From positions 955,501 to 1,019,500 of the forward strand of contig NZ_CP009170.1 in the NCBI RefSeq assembly GCF_000763575.1: a DNA stretch of 64,000 nucleotides, in the 5' to 3' direction. The notes under the pieces were generated by a model, which did no database searches, was not told the origin of the DNA, and saw only the letters and a program-made list of their open reading frames with translations. The DNA comes from Thermoanaerobacter kivui (lineage in GTDB: Bacteria; Bacillota; Thermoanaerobacteria; Thermoanaerobacterales; Thermoanaerobacteraceae). A program made the position numbers and the translations under genes. How positions within the stretch are numbered: the first letter of the stretch is position 1; every line of letters starts with the position of its first letter. Shown here one piece after another: positions 56,833-64,000 of the stretch.

Positions 56833-57642
56833 TTATTTAACTATCTTTTCAGATATTAGAAGTAACATAAGTAGTCCTACAATTAGTCTATAATAAGCAA
56901 ATGGTTTTAAAGGATGTTTTGTGAGATAGGACAAAAATTTATCTACTACAAATAAAGCGGTTATGAAGGACATTATGAATCCTACTGTAAGAGCTTCCCA
57001 TTCCAATAAAGACATGGCAGTAAAACTTTTGATAAGTTCAAAGCCTGTTGCTGCCAACATTGTAGGTATAGCTAAAAAGAAAGAAAATTCTGCAGCTGCT
57101 TTAACTGATAAACCTACAAGCATACCTCCCATTATAGTAGAAGCAGACCGTGACATTCCAGGGAAAAGAGACATAACTTGTGCTATACCTATCCAGAAAG
57201 ATTTTTTTGTGTCTACTTTGTCCATGTTGTCAATTTTATATCTTTTTCCGAAAGTATCTTCTATGACTATCATCATTATTGCACCTACAATGAGGGCAAT
57301 TGCTACAGTGAAGGGCGAAAATAAATGCTCTTCAATGTATTTGTGAGTAAATAATCCTATAACTGCTGCTGGTATAAAAGCTATAAAGATTTTGAACCAC
57401 AAATTAAATCCCCAATCTCCAGGTTTTAAATTTTTAAGAGAAGCAAATATTTTTCCCTTGTAATAATATACAACTGCTAAAATAGCTCCCAACTGAATGA
57501 CGATTTCAAACATTGTAGCAAATTTTCCGGTAAAATTAATAAAGCTTCCCACAATGATTAAATGTCCTGTAGAGGAGATGGGGAGAAATTCAGTTAGCCC
57601 TTCCACGATTCCCATTATAAAAGCTTTGATTAACAGTTCCAT
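56833..57642 (-). CDS. uppP: Undecaprenyl-diphosphatase
   Basis: The 269-residue membrane protein has the UppP/BacA motifs GLTEFLPISSTGHL (residues about 15-28) and FPGMSRSASTIMGG, with eight predicted membrane segments. It removes a phosphate from undecaprenyl pyrophosphate to recycle the cell-wall lipid carrier. The second Met (57642) has better spacing from AAAGGGG than the first (57648). Confidence 0.97.
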   Translation of the reverse strand: MELLIKAFIMGIVEGLTEFLPISSTGHLIIVGSFINFTGKFATMFEIVIQLGAILAVVYYYKGKIFASLKNLKPGDWGFNLWFKIFIAFIPAAVIGLFTHKYIEEHLFSPFTVAIALIVGAIMMIVIEDTFGKRYKIDNMDKVDTKKSFWIGIAQVMSLFPGMSRSASTIMGGMLVGLSVKAAAEFSFFLAIPTMLAATGFELIKSFTAMSLLEWEALTVGFIMSFITALFVVDKFLSYLTKHPLKPFAYYRLIVGLLMLLLISEKIVK

Positions 57643-57792
57643 TACCATACCCCTTTGTCTTAAATTTTGTAACCTCTATTATTTTATATGATTAATAAGG
57701 ACTAATCAATCAAAAAAATGTAAATTTAATTTATTTTTAATTTGCAAAATATGATATAATGTAATCAAGATATGAGAGGTGATTACAGGGTG

Positions 57793-58056
57793 ATGGAAGG
57801 GACTTTTTCGTTTATTGTTGCTATTTTAATATTAGTTTTTATTTTATGGCTTTTAGGTAAATCTCTAAGGTTGATGGTAAAGTTTGTATTAAATGCCTTA
57901 GTGGGTTTTGTGATGCTTTTATTTTTTAATTTTTTTGGTGTTCTATTTGGGGTTTACTTGCCTGTCAATATAATTACTTCATTTATTACAGGAGTTTTTG
58001 GAATAGCAGGTATAGCAATTTTGCTGATTCTTAAATATTTATTCCATGTCATATAG
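57793..58056 (+). CDS. bofA: Sigma-K factor processing regulator BofA
   Basis: The 87-residue protein has two hydrophobic stretches and the BofA-type segment LNALVGFVMLLFFNFFGV, ending in a second membrane segment. In Bacillus, BofA inhibits pro-sigma-K processing by SpoIVFB during sporulation. A TATAAT box lies at about 57749-57754 and GAGAGGTG at 57774. The start may be GTG 57790 or ATG 57793. It is further evidence of a spore-former. Confidence 0.88.
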   Translation: MEGTFSFIVAILILVFILWLLGKSLRLMVKFVLNALVGFVMLLFFNFFGVLFGVYLPVNIITSFITGVFGIAGIAILLILKYLFHVI

Positions 58057-58078
58057 GTTCCTTTTAGGAACTTTTTTG
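58057..58078 (+). terminator. Terminator after bofA
   Basis: GTTCC and GGAAC flank a TTTTA loop and are followed by six T. A close copy, GTTCCTTTTTAGGAATTTTTT, stands at about 58391-58412 after the hairpin element. Confidence 0.8.
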
Positions 58079-58110
58079 TTTGTTGACAAACTTTTTATGT
58101 TTTATGTATA

Positions 58111-58368
58111 AATTAAAAGTCTCCAGCTTTTATGCTCGAGTGCAGGCTCACGTATCTAAGTCGTGTCTAAGGCTCGTTTTGGGCAGCTTCCGAATTCGCT
58201 TTCCTCCTTACATGAAAGGCGAGTTTAATTTAAGTTTAGAAAAATTCTTTTTTAGGTAATAAGTATCTAAGAGTTGCTCATGGAAAGCTGCTTTTCCAAA
58301 ACTTCGCCAAGACACACTAAGATACTTCCGCGATGCACTTTACGCATAAAAGCGGAGACTTTTTAATT
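58111..58368. repeat. Long imperfect inverted repeat (MITE-like element)
   Basis: The outer ends AATTAAAAGTCTCC (58111-58124) and GGAGACTTTTTAATT (58354-58368) are inverted copies. The similarity continues inward for about 75-80 bases (GCTTTTATGC, GTATCTAAG/CTAAGATAC, GCAGCTT). No coding capacity is seen. The shape, about 258 bases, fits a miniature inverted-repeat element or a structured RNA. Similar terminator sequences lie on both sides. Confidence 0.6.
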
Positions 58369-58472
58369 TGACTTTGTCTTCAATCTGTAAGTTCCTTTTT
58401 AGGAATTTTTTTGTTTATTATTTTTTATTTTGGGAATTATATTAATTGAATTCTCATAAATGGAGGTATATT

Positions 58473-58673
58473 ATGGACATAAAGAAAGCAGTACTTAATA
58501 ATTTAAAGGGAAGAACAAAAGAAGAAATTAAAGGGTTTATACAGCAAGTGATTGACAGTAAAGAAGAAAATGCAATTCCAGGACTGGGGGTGATTTTTGA
58601 AGCGATGTGGGAGAAAATGACCAATGAAGAAAAAGACAGCATGATGAATTTGATAATGAGGGGGGTATCTTAA
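58473..58673 (+). CDS. sspI: Small acid-soluble spore protein SspI
   Basis: The 66-residue protein has the SspI pattern: a [15 protein letters not shown] start and the conserved [15 protein letters not shown] core. It is a forespore-made DNA- or spore-core-associated small protein. ATG 58473 follows GGAGGTATATT; an upstream in-frame ATG at 58446 has no ribosome-binding site. A strong terminator follows. Confidence 0.9.
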   Translation: MDIKKAVLNNLKGRTKEEIKGFIQQVIDSKEENAIPGLGVIFEAMWEKMTNEEKDSMMNLIMRGVS

Positions 58674-58680
58674 AAACAAT

Positions 58681-58704
58681 AGCCGGGGTGTTTAATCCCC
58701 GGCT
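58681..58704 (+). terminator. Terminator after sspI
   Basis: AGCCGGGG and CCCCGGCT form a perfect eight-base stem around TGTTTAAT. It lacks a long T tract but lies eight bases after the stop. Confidence 0.7.
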
Positions 58705-59019
58705 CAGACTGTAGAACAAGAAGGAATTATTTCACCAATATTTGCAAATATATACTTTAATAATTTTGATTGGACTATTGGTAGAATGTATCAAGAGCCG
58801 ATACAGAAATGTGCAAGAATTGATGAGGATAGAGAAAGATTAAAACATATATGAAGCAATATATTCTATAACAAAAGGGCTGCCAAGGATAATAAATAAC
58901 CTGGTAACAGCTTCCCTTCTCTATGCGTACTCTAAAAGGCTAAGAGAAATAGATGAAGAAGTAAAAATAAAGGAATCCCTTTTATTATATGAGATTCCTT
59001 GGACTTTGTCTACAGTCTG
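58705..59019 (+). other. Debris after sspI, possible reverse-transcriptase fragment
   Basis: A short frame from about 58715 reads EGIISPIFANIYFNNFDW, which resembles the QGGIISPILANIYL motif of group II intron reverse transcriptases, and ends within 45 codons. An AT-rich stem AAGGAATC/GATTCCTT at about 58969-58998 may be a terminator. Nothing intact is seen. Confidence 0.35.
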
Positions 59020-59046
59020 AAGGGATAATCGAAGGATTATCCCTTA
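59020..59046. terminator. Palindromic terminator-like hairpin
   Basis: AAGGGATAATC and GATTATCCCTT flank GAAG. It lies just beyond the stop of the minus-strand fragment at 59053 and probably terminated that gene. Confidence 0.65.
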
Positions 59047-59052
59047 ATTGTT

Positions 59053-59217
59053 AACTACCTTTTTAAAATAATTATTGAGAATCGCAATTAATATAATTCC
59101 TGCAATACCGCCGGATATTGCAGTTAAAAGTTGTGGCAGAGTAAATGCTTGGACAATTTTGATTGGAACTTTTATGTTAAACCACCGTAATATGTATTTT
59201 ACAGATGCTATATTTTC
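59053..59217 (-). pseudogene. C-terminal fragment of a membrane protein
   Basis: A minus-strand frame of about 56 residues, opening right after a stop, contains one membrane segment (LLTAISGGIAGIILIAILNN) and ends FKKVVNN. A hairpin follows the stop, so this seems to be the tail of a once-complete gene. The family is not recognised. Confidence 0.4.
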
Positions 59218-59329
59218 TCATTTAAATTACTTACAGTCAAAATTTTTTTATTCTTGAAAATTTTATTGCGAGATGGTATCTTGATGTGCTACAAAAAGTA
59301 TGACCTTTAAAATATAAAAGATATAATAC

Positions 59330-59359
59330 TTGACAGTTAAAATTTAATAAGGCTATAAT
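59330..59359 (+). promoter_or_regulatory. Promoter before the broken PpsR gene and ppsA
   Basis: TTGACA (59330-59335) and TATAAT (59354-59359) are spaced by 18 bases. It is well placed to transcribe the ppsR-like remnant and ppsA. Confidence 0.65.
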
Positions 59360-59419
59360 ATAAATATATAAATGAGTAATGAAAGGCAGAGATAACGATT
59401 GACAACGATATAAAATAAT

Positions 59420-59995
59420 ACACATCCAATTATATATGTTGTGCCTGATTCTATTGGTGAAACAGCTGAACTGGTTACACGAGCAGCAGTAAGCCAGTTT
59501 AATTCCGGAAATGCTGAAATTCGTCGTTTTCCGTTTGTTAAAGATTCTGAAGAAATTGTTGAAATTGTTCAACAAGCAATGCAAAATAATAGCTTTATAA
59601 TTTTTACACTGGTTATGCCTAATCTAAAAGGAATGTTTCTTAGCGAAGCTCAGAAACATTCAGAAACATAATGTAATAGTCGTAGATATACTTGGACCAG
59701 CACTCGATGCTTTAAAGCAAATAACAGGAAGAGAACCTCATTTCGAACCAGGTCTTATGAGAAGAGTAAATGAAGAGTATTTCAAAAGGGTAGAAGCTAT
59801 CGAGTTTGCGGTAAAATACGACGATGGTATAGATCCTAAGGGCATTACGAAGGCAGATATGGTAGTAGTGTATATAAAGAATTGGAGTATGCCTAGGAGG
59901 TGATGAGGAAAATCGTTGATGTTACAAGGAAGGCTGTAGAAGAGACAGCTAATAGGGTTTTAGAAGTTTATTATAAAGAATTATGTAATTGTTAA
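59420..59995 (+). pseudogene. Broken PpsR-type regulatory kinase gene before ppsA
   Basis: Frames give the DUF299 pattern in pieces: YVVPDSIGETAELVTRAAVS (N-terminus), a break near 59665, then VIVVDILGPALDALKQITGR and [13 protein letters not shown], a break near 59870, and finally [15 protein letters not shown] ending at 59995. The P-loop region and about 90 residues after it are missing. The same order, regulator then dikinase/synthase, occurs with intact genes at 13551-16993. PpsR normally phosphorylates PEP synthase, so ppsA here has lost its local regulator. Confidence 0.85.
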
Positions 59996-60014
59996 AAGTG
60001 GGAGGAGATAGATT

Positions 60015-62366
60015 ATGGCATATAAATTTGTTAAATGGTTTAATGAACTGGGGAAAGATGATGTGGAGTTGGTAGGAGGCAAAGGGGCTAATCTTGGAGA
60101 ACTAACCCAAGCTAAGATTTCAGTACCACCGGGTTTTTGTATTACTGCAGAGGCTTATAAATATTTCATTGAAACAACAGGTTTAGCATCAAAAATTAAG
60201 GATATCATTAGCAAAACGGATATTAACAATTTGGAACAATTGAAAAAAAATACGTCAGATGTACGGGATATGATTACAAATACACCTATGCCACCTGAAA
60301 TCGAGAAGGAAATTATTGAAGCTTATAAAGAACTTGGAGGTAACGATGGCCCAGTAAAAGTGGCTGTAAGAAGTTCTGCAACAGCAGAAGATTTGCCTGA
60401 TGCATCTTTTGCCGGTCAGCAGGATACATATCTTAATGTTTGTGGTGAAGAAGATGTACTTGTTCATGTGCGCCGTTGCTGGGCTTCTCTGTGGACTGCC
60501 AGAGCTACCGCTTACCGTCAAGCACAAGGATTCGATCATTTTTCGGTGTATTTATGTGTTGTAGTGCAAAGAATGATTCAATCAGAGATTTCAGGAGTGG
60601 CTTTTACGGCAAATCCGATTTCCGGAAATAGGCAGGAGATAATGATAAACGCCAGCTGGGGTTTAGGGGAAGCTGTTGTTTCAGGTAAGGTAACACCTGA
60701 TGAGTATGTAGTTGATAAAAGCAATTTTAGGATCATAGAAAAAACGATTTCTGACAAAAATCTAATGATTGTTGCTGATCCTGACTCAGAAAGTGGCTCT
60801 GTGGAAATAGAAGTATCCAAATACTTAGGTTCAGAATATGTTAAAAAGCAGTGTCTTTCAGACGAACAGATTTTGGCTTTGTGTCAGCAGCTTATAAAGA
60901 TTGAAGGTCATTATGGTGTACCACAGGATGTTGAGTGGGGATATGAAAAAGGAAATTTCTATATACTTCAATGTCGTCCTATAACAACGTTGGGGAAAGT
61001 ACAAAATGAAGATAAAAAGGTTAATACAACAAGTGAGAAGAAGGTTTTAGTTAGAGGATTGGGAGCATCACCTGGAATGGCTGCAGGCAGGGTTGTTCTT
61101 ATTAATGATTTTGATGATGTTACCAAAATTGAAAAAAACACCGTTCTTGTAACAAAAATGACAAACCCGGATATGGTTCCTGCTATGAAAAAGTCAGCGG
61201 CTATTATAACCGATGAAGGAGGTCGTACCTGCCATGCAGCTATTGTATCCCGTGAGCTTGGTATTCCTTGTATTGTGGGAACAAAAAATGCTACAGAAAT
61301 TTTAAAGGAAGGCATGGAAGTAACTGTTGATGCTTCCCGAGGAGTAGTTTATGAAGGACATATTAGCTTGGATGAAGAGAATACAGAAAAACTAAGCAAA
61401 GAATCAGGTCCATTGATAAATAGGGTACTATGGAAAGAGCTTGCGCCTGTTACTGCCACAAAGATATATATGAATTTGGGAGAACCGGAAGCCATTGCAC
61501 GCTATAAAGATTTACCATTTGATGGGATAGGCCTCATGAGAACAGAATTTATATTTACAGATCATATAGGGGCTCATCCTATGTACCTTTTAAAAACCCA
61601 TCAGGAAAAAATGTTTATTGACAAACTGGCAGAAGGTATTTCAACAGTAGCTCAGGCTGTTTATCCCCGACCAGTAGTTGTACGATTCAGCGATTTCAGG
61701 ACCAATGAATTCCGTGGTTTAAAAGGAGGAGAAAACGAACCTATAGAAAACAATCCAATGATTGGATGGCGTGGTGTTTCTCGTTATATTTCTCCTGAGT
61801 ATGAAGCTGGATTTCGCCTTGAATGTAAAGCGATAAGGAAAGTCAGGAAAGAATTTCAGCTTACAAATGTTTACGTTATGCTTCCATTTGTAAGAACTAC
61901 CTCAGAGGTTCGCCAGGTTTTGAATATAATGGCTGAAGAGGGTCTTTCCTCTGGCTTGGATTTTAAGGTATGGATTATGGCGGAGGTTCCTTCAGTTATC
62001 TTCCTTGCCGAACAATTCTGCACCTTAGTGGATGGTTTCAGTATAGGATCCAATGATCTGACCCAGTTAATACTTGGTGCCGATCGTGATTCTGCCAAGT
62101 TGAGTAATATGGGGTATCTTGATGAGCGTAATGAGGCAGTCATTTGTGCAATTTCCCACCTTATAGAGGTTGCTCGTAAATATGGTAAGACTGTTTCCAT
62201 ATGTGGACAGGGACCTTCGGTTTATCCTGAATTTACCGAATTCCTAGTTCGTAAGGGAATAACCAGTATTAGCGTAAATCCTGATGCCGTTGTTGATACA
62301 CGTCGTCTTGTTGCCAGCGTAGAGCAAAAGATAATTTTAGAAAGTCTTCGCCAGTACAATAAATAA
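60015..62366 (+). CDS. ppsA: Phosphoenolpyruvate synthase
   Basis: The 783-residue enzyme has the PPDK_N nucleotide domain with KVAVRSSATAEDLPDASFAGQ, the mobile domain with GGRTCHAAIVSRE (His407 catalytic, Thr405 regulatory) and the C-terminal PEP-binding barrel with GIGLMRTEFIF, SIGSNDLTQL and ICGQGPS. It converts pyruvate and ATP to PEP, AMP and phosphate. GGAGGAG precedes ATG 60015. It is complete and shorter in its linkers than PPDK at 14360. A perfect terminator follows. Confidence 0.96.
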   Translation: MAYKFVKWFNELGKDDVELVGGKGANLGELTQAKISVPPGFCITAEAYKYFIETTGLASKIKDIISKTDINNLEQLKKNTSDVRDMITNTPMPPEIEKEIIEAYKELGGNDGPVKVAVRSSATAEDLPDASFAGQQDTYLNVCGEEDVLVHVRRCWASLWTARATAYRQAQGFDHFSVYLCVVVQRMIQSEISGVAFTANPISGNRQEIMINASWGLGEAVVSGKVTPDEYVVDKSNFRIIEKTISDKNLMIVADPDSESGSVEIEVSKYLGSEYVKKQCLSDEQILALCQQLIKIEGHYGVPQDVEWGYEKGNFYILQCRPITTLGKVQNEDKKVNTTSEKKVLVRGLGASPGMAAGRVVLINDFDDVTKIEKNTVLVTKMTNPDMVPAMKKSAAIITDEGGRTCHAAIVSRELGIPCIVGTKNATEILKEGMEVTVDASRGVVYEGHISLDEENTEKLSKESGPLINRVLWKELAPVTATKIYMNLGEPEAIARYKDLPFDGIGLMRTEFIFTDHIGAHPMYLLKTHQEKMFIDKLAEGISTVAQAVYPRPVVVRFSDFRTNEFRGLKGGENEPIENNPMIGWRGVSRYISPEYEAGFRLECKAIRKVRKEFQLTNVYVMLPFVRTTSEVRQVLNIMAEEGLSSGLDFKVWIMAEVPSVIFLAEQFCTLVDGFSIGSNDLTQLILGADRDSAKLSNMGYLDERNEAVICAISHLIEVARKYGKTVSICGQGPSVYPEFTEFLVRKGITSISVNPDAVVDTRRLVASVEQKIILESLRQYNK

Positions 62367-62408
62367 AAGAACCAGAAACCTATTTTCATAGGTTTCTGGT
62401 TCTTTTAT
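62366..62408 (+). terminator. Terminator after ppsA
   Basis: AAGAACCAGAAACCTA and TAGGTTTCTGGTTCTT form a perfect 16-base stem around TTTTCA, followed by TTA. Confidence 0.9.
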
Positions 62409-62418
62409 TGTTGCTTTT

Positions 62419-62447
62419 GTGTCACAGGGACGGTTTTTTTGACACAT
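62419..62447. repeat. REP-like palindromic remnant
   Basis: GTGTCACAGGGACGG and TTTGACAC sit within 30 bases. GTGTCA...TGACAC sequences with a GGGACGG core recur in many Clostridia next to REP-associated transposases. No transposase is adjacent here; only one copy was noticed. Confidence 0.35.
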
Positions 62448-62619
62448 TTCATTTACTTTAATTATAAAACAAGCCTATAATATTAATTAACCACTCATGC
62501 TTAATCAAGCACAACCAGAAATGAAAATAAGTTTTCAAGTTACAAAAATTTCGCTTTTTGTTAAACTAAAATTAACAAGGCAAAAGGTTGAATTTTATTT
62601 TGATGGATTAATACCTCGT
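62448..62619 (+). other. AT-rich gap before the IS110 remnant
   Basis: No gene, RNA or clear repeat is seen between the REP-like remnant and the IS110 fragments. Confidence 0.3.
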
Positions 62620-62821
62620 TAATTAATAAGCACCAGAGAGAATTTTTAAAGCTTTTACTCAAGCATTTAGACGAAATGTATGAACACCTGCACGAGATAG
62701 AAGAAAACATCAATTCTGAGCTTACAGATATAAAAGGCAGATTGAACAACTGGATGGTATACCTGGCATAGATGTAACGGCAGCTGCTGCAATAATTGCT
62801 GAAATTACATATTGGCGATGA
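62620..62821 (+). pseudogene. IS110-family transposase remnant
   Basis: One frame reads NKHQREFLKLLLKHLDEMY then EHLHEIEENINSEL. The next frame reads RQIEQLDGIPGIDVTAAAAI then IAEITYWR before a stop. These are the C-terminal coiled and helix-hairpin-helix parts (transposase IS116/IS110/IS902 domain) with a frameshift near 62735. It is on the opposite strand to the 46-kb fragment and is a separate remnant. Confidence 0.75.
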
Positions 62822-62887
62822 GGCAATTTGAACAAAAATATTTTTAAAAATTTACTTAATTTTGACACGGACAAATGTTCACAGCCT

Positions 62888-62940
62888 ATTGACTTTGTGA
62901 GAATAATGTTATAATATAATTTGGAAACCAAAATATTAGG
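62888..62940 (+). promoter_or_regulatory. Promoter and candidate operator of the MarR-type gene
   Basis: TTGACT (62888-62893) and TATAAT (62909-62914) have a 15-base spacer. A near-palindrome, AATATAATTTGG AAA CCAAAATATT, spans about 62912-62937 over the start region and could be the autoregulatory site of the MarR protein. Confidence 0.6.
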
Positions 62941-62951
62941 GAGGCAAATTG

Positions 62952-63392
62952 ATGAAACTAGGTTATATAGACAGTTTAGAAATGTTTTTACGAGAGATAA
63001 ATCACATATTAAATTTATATACTCGAAGCTATCTCAACGAAAAAAATATAACAATGGCAAGATTTTGGGTTATGAATAAGCTGTCGGTTGACAATCCAAT
63101 AACCATGAAAGAATTGCAAAGGAGGCTACTGCTGGCTCCCGGCACTCTGACAGGGCTTGTTGACAATCTTGTAAGTGATGGGCTCGTTGAAAGATGGCGA
63201 GATGAAACTGACAGAAGGCTTGTTTATCTCGTTTTAACACAAGAAGGTGACAAACTATTAAAGGAGATCTTACAATATCGTACATCAATACTTGCAAATA
63301 TTTTGAAAAAGATTGATGGACTTGACGTAGAACGTCTAAACAGTGATTTAAGGTTAATTTGGAATCAATTGAAAGAATGTGAGACTTGCTAA
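62952..63392 (+). CDS. MarR-family transcriptional regulator
   Basis: The 146-residue winged-helix regulator has ITMKELQRRLLLAPGTLTGL (recognition helix) and the wing DETDRRLVYLVLTQEG. MarR proteins are dimeric repressors responding to small molecules. ATG 62952 follows GGGAGGC. The ABC ATPase gene follows after 26 bases, so it probably controls an efflux-type ABC transporter. Confidence 0.92.
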   Translation: MKLGYIDSLEMFLREINHILNLYTRSYLNEKNITMARFWVMNKLSVDNPITMKELQRRLLLAPGTLTGLVDNLVSDGLVERWRDETDRRLVYLVLTQEGDKLLKEILQYRTSILANILKKIDGLDVERLNSDLRLIWNQLKECETC

Positions 63393-63418
63393 ATTTTGAT
63401 TTGGAAGCAGGTGTTTAT

Positions 63419-64000
63419 ATGCCTTTTTCTGTTGAAGTTAAAAATCTAAGGAAGCTTTTTGGAAAGTATGAAGCAGTTGCAGGTATAAGTTTTAACATAA
63501 ACGAAGGAGAAGTTTTTGGCTTATTGGGACCTAATGGAGCAGGAAAAACAACTACAATTCGTATGATAACTACTCTTCTGCCTCCGACATCAGGCGAAAT
63601 CAAAATAGAGGGAATAAATGTTATAAAAAATGGAGGTTATATTCGAAATTTAATAGGATATGTACCACAAGCCTTATCAGCCGATTCAACTTTAACAGGG
63701 TACGAAAATCTTCTCTTTGTTGCAAAATTATTGCGTTTACCTAAAAAAGCAAGAGAAGAAAGGATTAATCATATTCTTGACATATTAAATTTAAGCGAAG
63801 CAGCAAACAGGATTGTCAAAGAGTACTCTGGTGGTATGGTTAGAAAACTGGAAATCGGCCAGGCATTAATACACAGGCCCAAATTATTAATACTTGATGA
63901 ACCGACAGTTGGTCTTGATCCTGTAGCACGACGTAATGTTTGGGAGGTTCTCGAAGCACTTAGAAAAGAAACGGGACTTACAATTTTAATAACGACTCAT
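63419..64000 (+). CDS. ABC transporter ATPase, DrrA-like (partial, runs off window)
   Basis: The 194 visible residues contain Walker A GPNGAGKTTT, the Q-loop region IGYVPQALS, the signature YSGGMVRKLEIGQAL, Walker B LLILDEPTVGLDP and the switch His in LITTH at the window end. It matches ATPases of drug/antibiotic-resistance-type exporters (DrrA/CcmA class). ATG 63419 follows GGAAGCAGGTG. The permease gene is expected beyond the window. Confidence 0.9.
   Translation, partial: MPFSVEVKNLRKLFGKYEAVAGISFNINEGEVFGLLGPNGAGKTTTIRMITTLLPPTSGEIKIEGINVIKNGGYIRNLIGYVPQALSADSTLTGYENLLFVAKLLRLPKKAREERINHILDILNLSEAANRIVKEYSGGMVRKLEIGQALIHRPKLLILDEPTVGLDPVARRNVWEVLEALRKETGLTILITTH

Noticed and set aside
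58715-58860. Group II intron
   Set aside because: Only one short reverse-transcriptase-like motif is visible; no domain V or other protein parts were found, so it stays as a possible fragment.

Overview
The window looks like a chromosomal segment of a thermophilic, spore-forming, anaerobic Firmicute of the Thermoanaerobacter / Thermoanaerobacterales type. The AT-rich backbone carries sporulation genes (yqfC, yqfD, bofA, sspI), the Firmicute order yqfC-yqfD-phoH-pgpH-ybeY-dgkA-era, and a CcpN / PpsR / pyruvate phosphate dikinase block. The genus is inferred from gene content and composition; no marker gene was compared.

Layout. (1) 0-8 kb: end of a HIT gene, rpsU, yqeY, a decayed asparaginase gene, then the sporulation/RNA-metabolism operon to era. 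(2) 8.1-9.4 kb: a decayed TnpB-type insertion element with a structured 3' tail. (3) 9.4-20.9 kb: deoC, recO, a UBA-domain protein, glycyl-tRNA synthetase, ccpN-ppsR-ppdK, an HD protein, rnr, smpB, tmRNA and tRNA-Ala. (4) 21.0-46.3 kb: an accessory island. Its core (21.6-44.0 kb) is clearly GC-rich against AT-rich flanks and so looks horizontally acquired. It is bracketed by two direct copies of an approximately 110-bp sequence that is the upstream end of an IS110-type element. (5) 46.3-52.3 kb: decayed fragments, a LysR regulator divergent from a frameshifted old-yellow-enzyme/NADH-oxidase-type gene, a hydrolase, a ferredoxin and an M48 protease. (6) 52.5-58.7 kb: B12-binding radical SAM protein, GDPD, MFS transporter, frameshifted macro-domain gene, uppP, bofA, a long imperfect hairpin element, sspI. 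(7) 58.7-64 kb: more debris, a broken PpsR-like gene before an intact phosphoenolpyruvate synthase, an IS110 remnant, and a MarR regulator followed by an ABC ATPase that runs off the window.

The island is the most interesting part. It encodes two different large chelatase subunits: one CobN-like (28377-32270) and one closer to BchH/ChlH (33957-37586). They sit among two sets of dipeptide/nickel-type ABC transporter genes, four intact and one truncated substrate-binding lipoproteins, and an O-methyltransferase of the family that includes BchU. No AAA+ chelatase partner (CobS/CobT, ChlI/ChlD) and no corrin or chlorophyll pathway gene is in the window. At its right end lie a CooC-type nickel-insertion ATPase, a decayed siderophore/B12-type binding protein and a fragment of a DUF364 (heavy-metal chelation) protein.

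Two promoters, one 0.54 kb before the first transporter gene and one before the CooC gene, each carry GTGTTAT-N13-GTAAyAC overlapping the -10 in the same register. This resembles the predicted NikR operator. Together these suggest a nickel-regulated system that imports a metal-bearing ligand, possibly a tetrapyrrole, and handles the metal with stand-alone CobN/BchH-type proteins. That function is inference; the genes, the operator-like dyads and the flanking repeats are read directly from the sequence.
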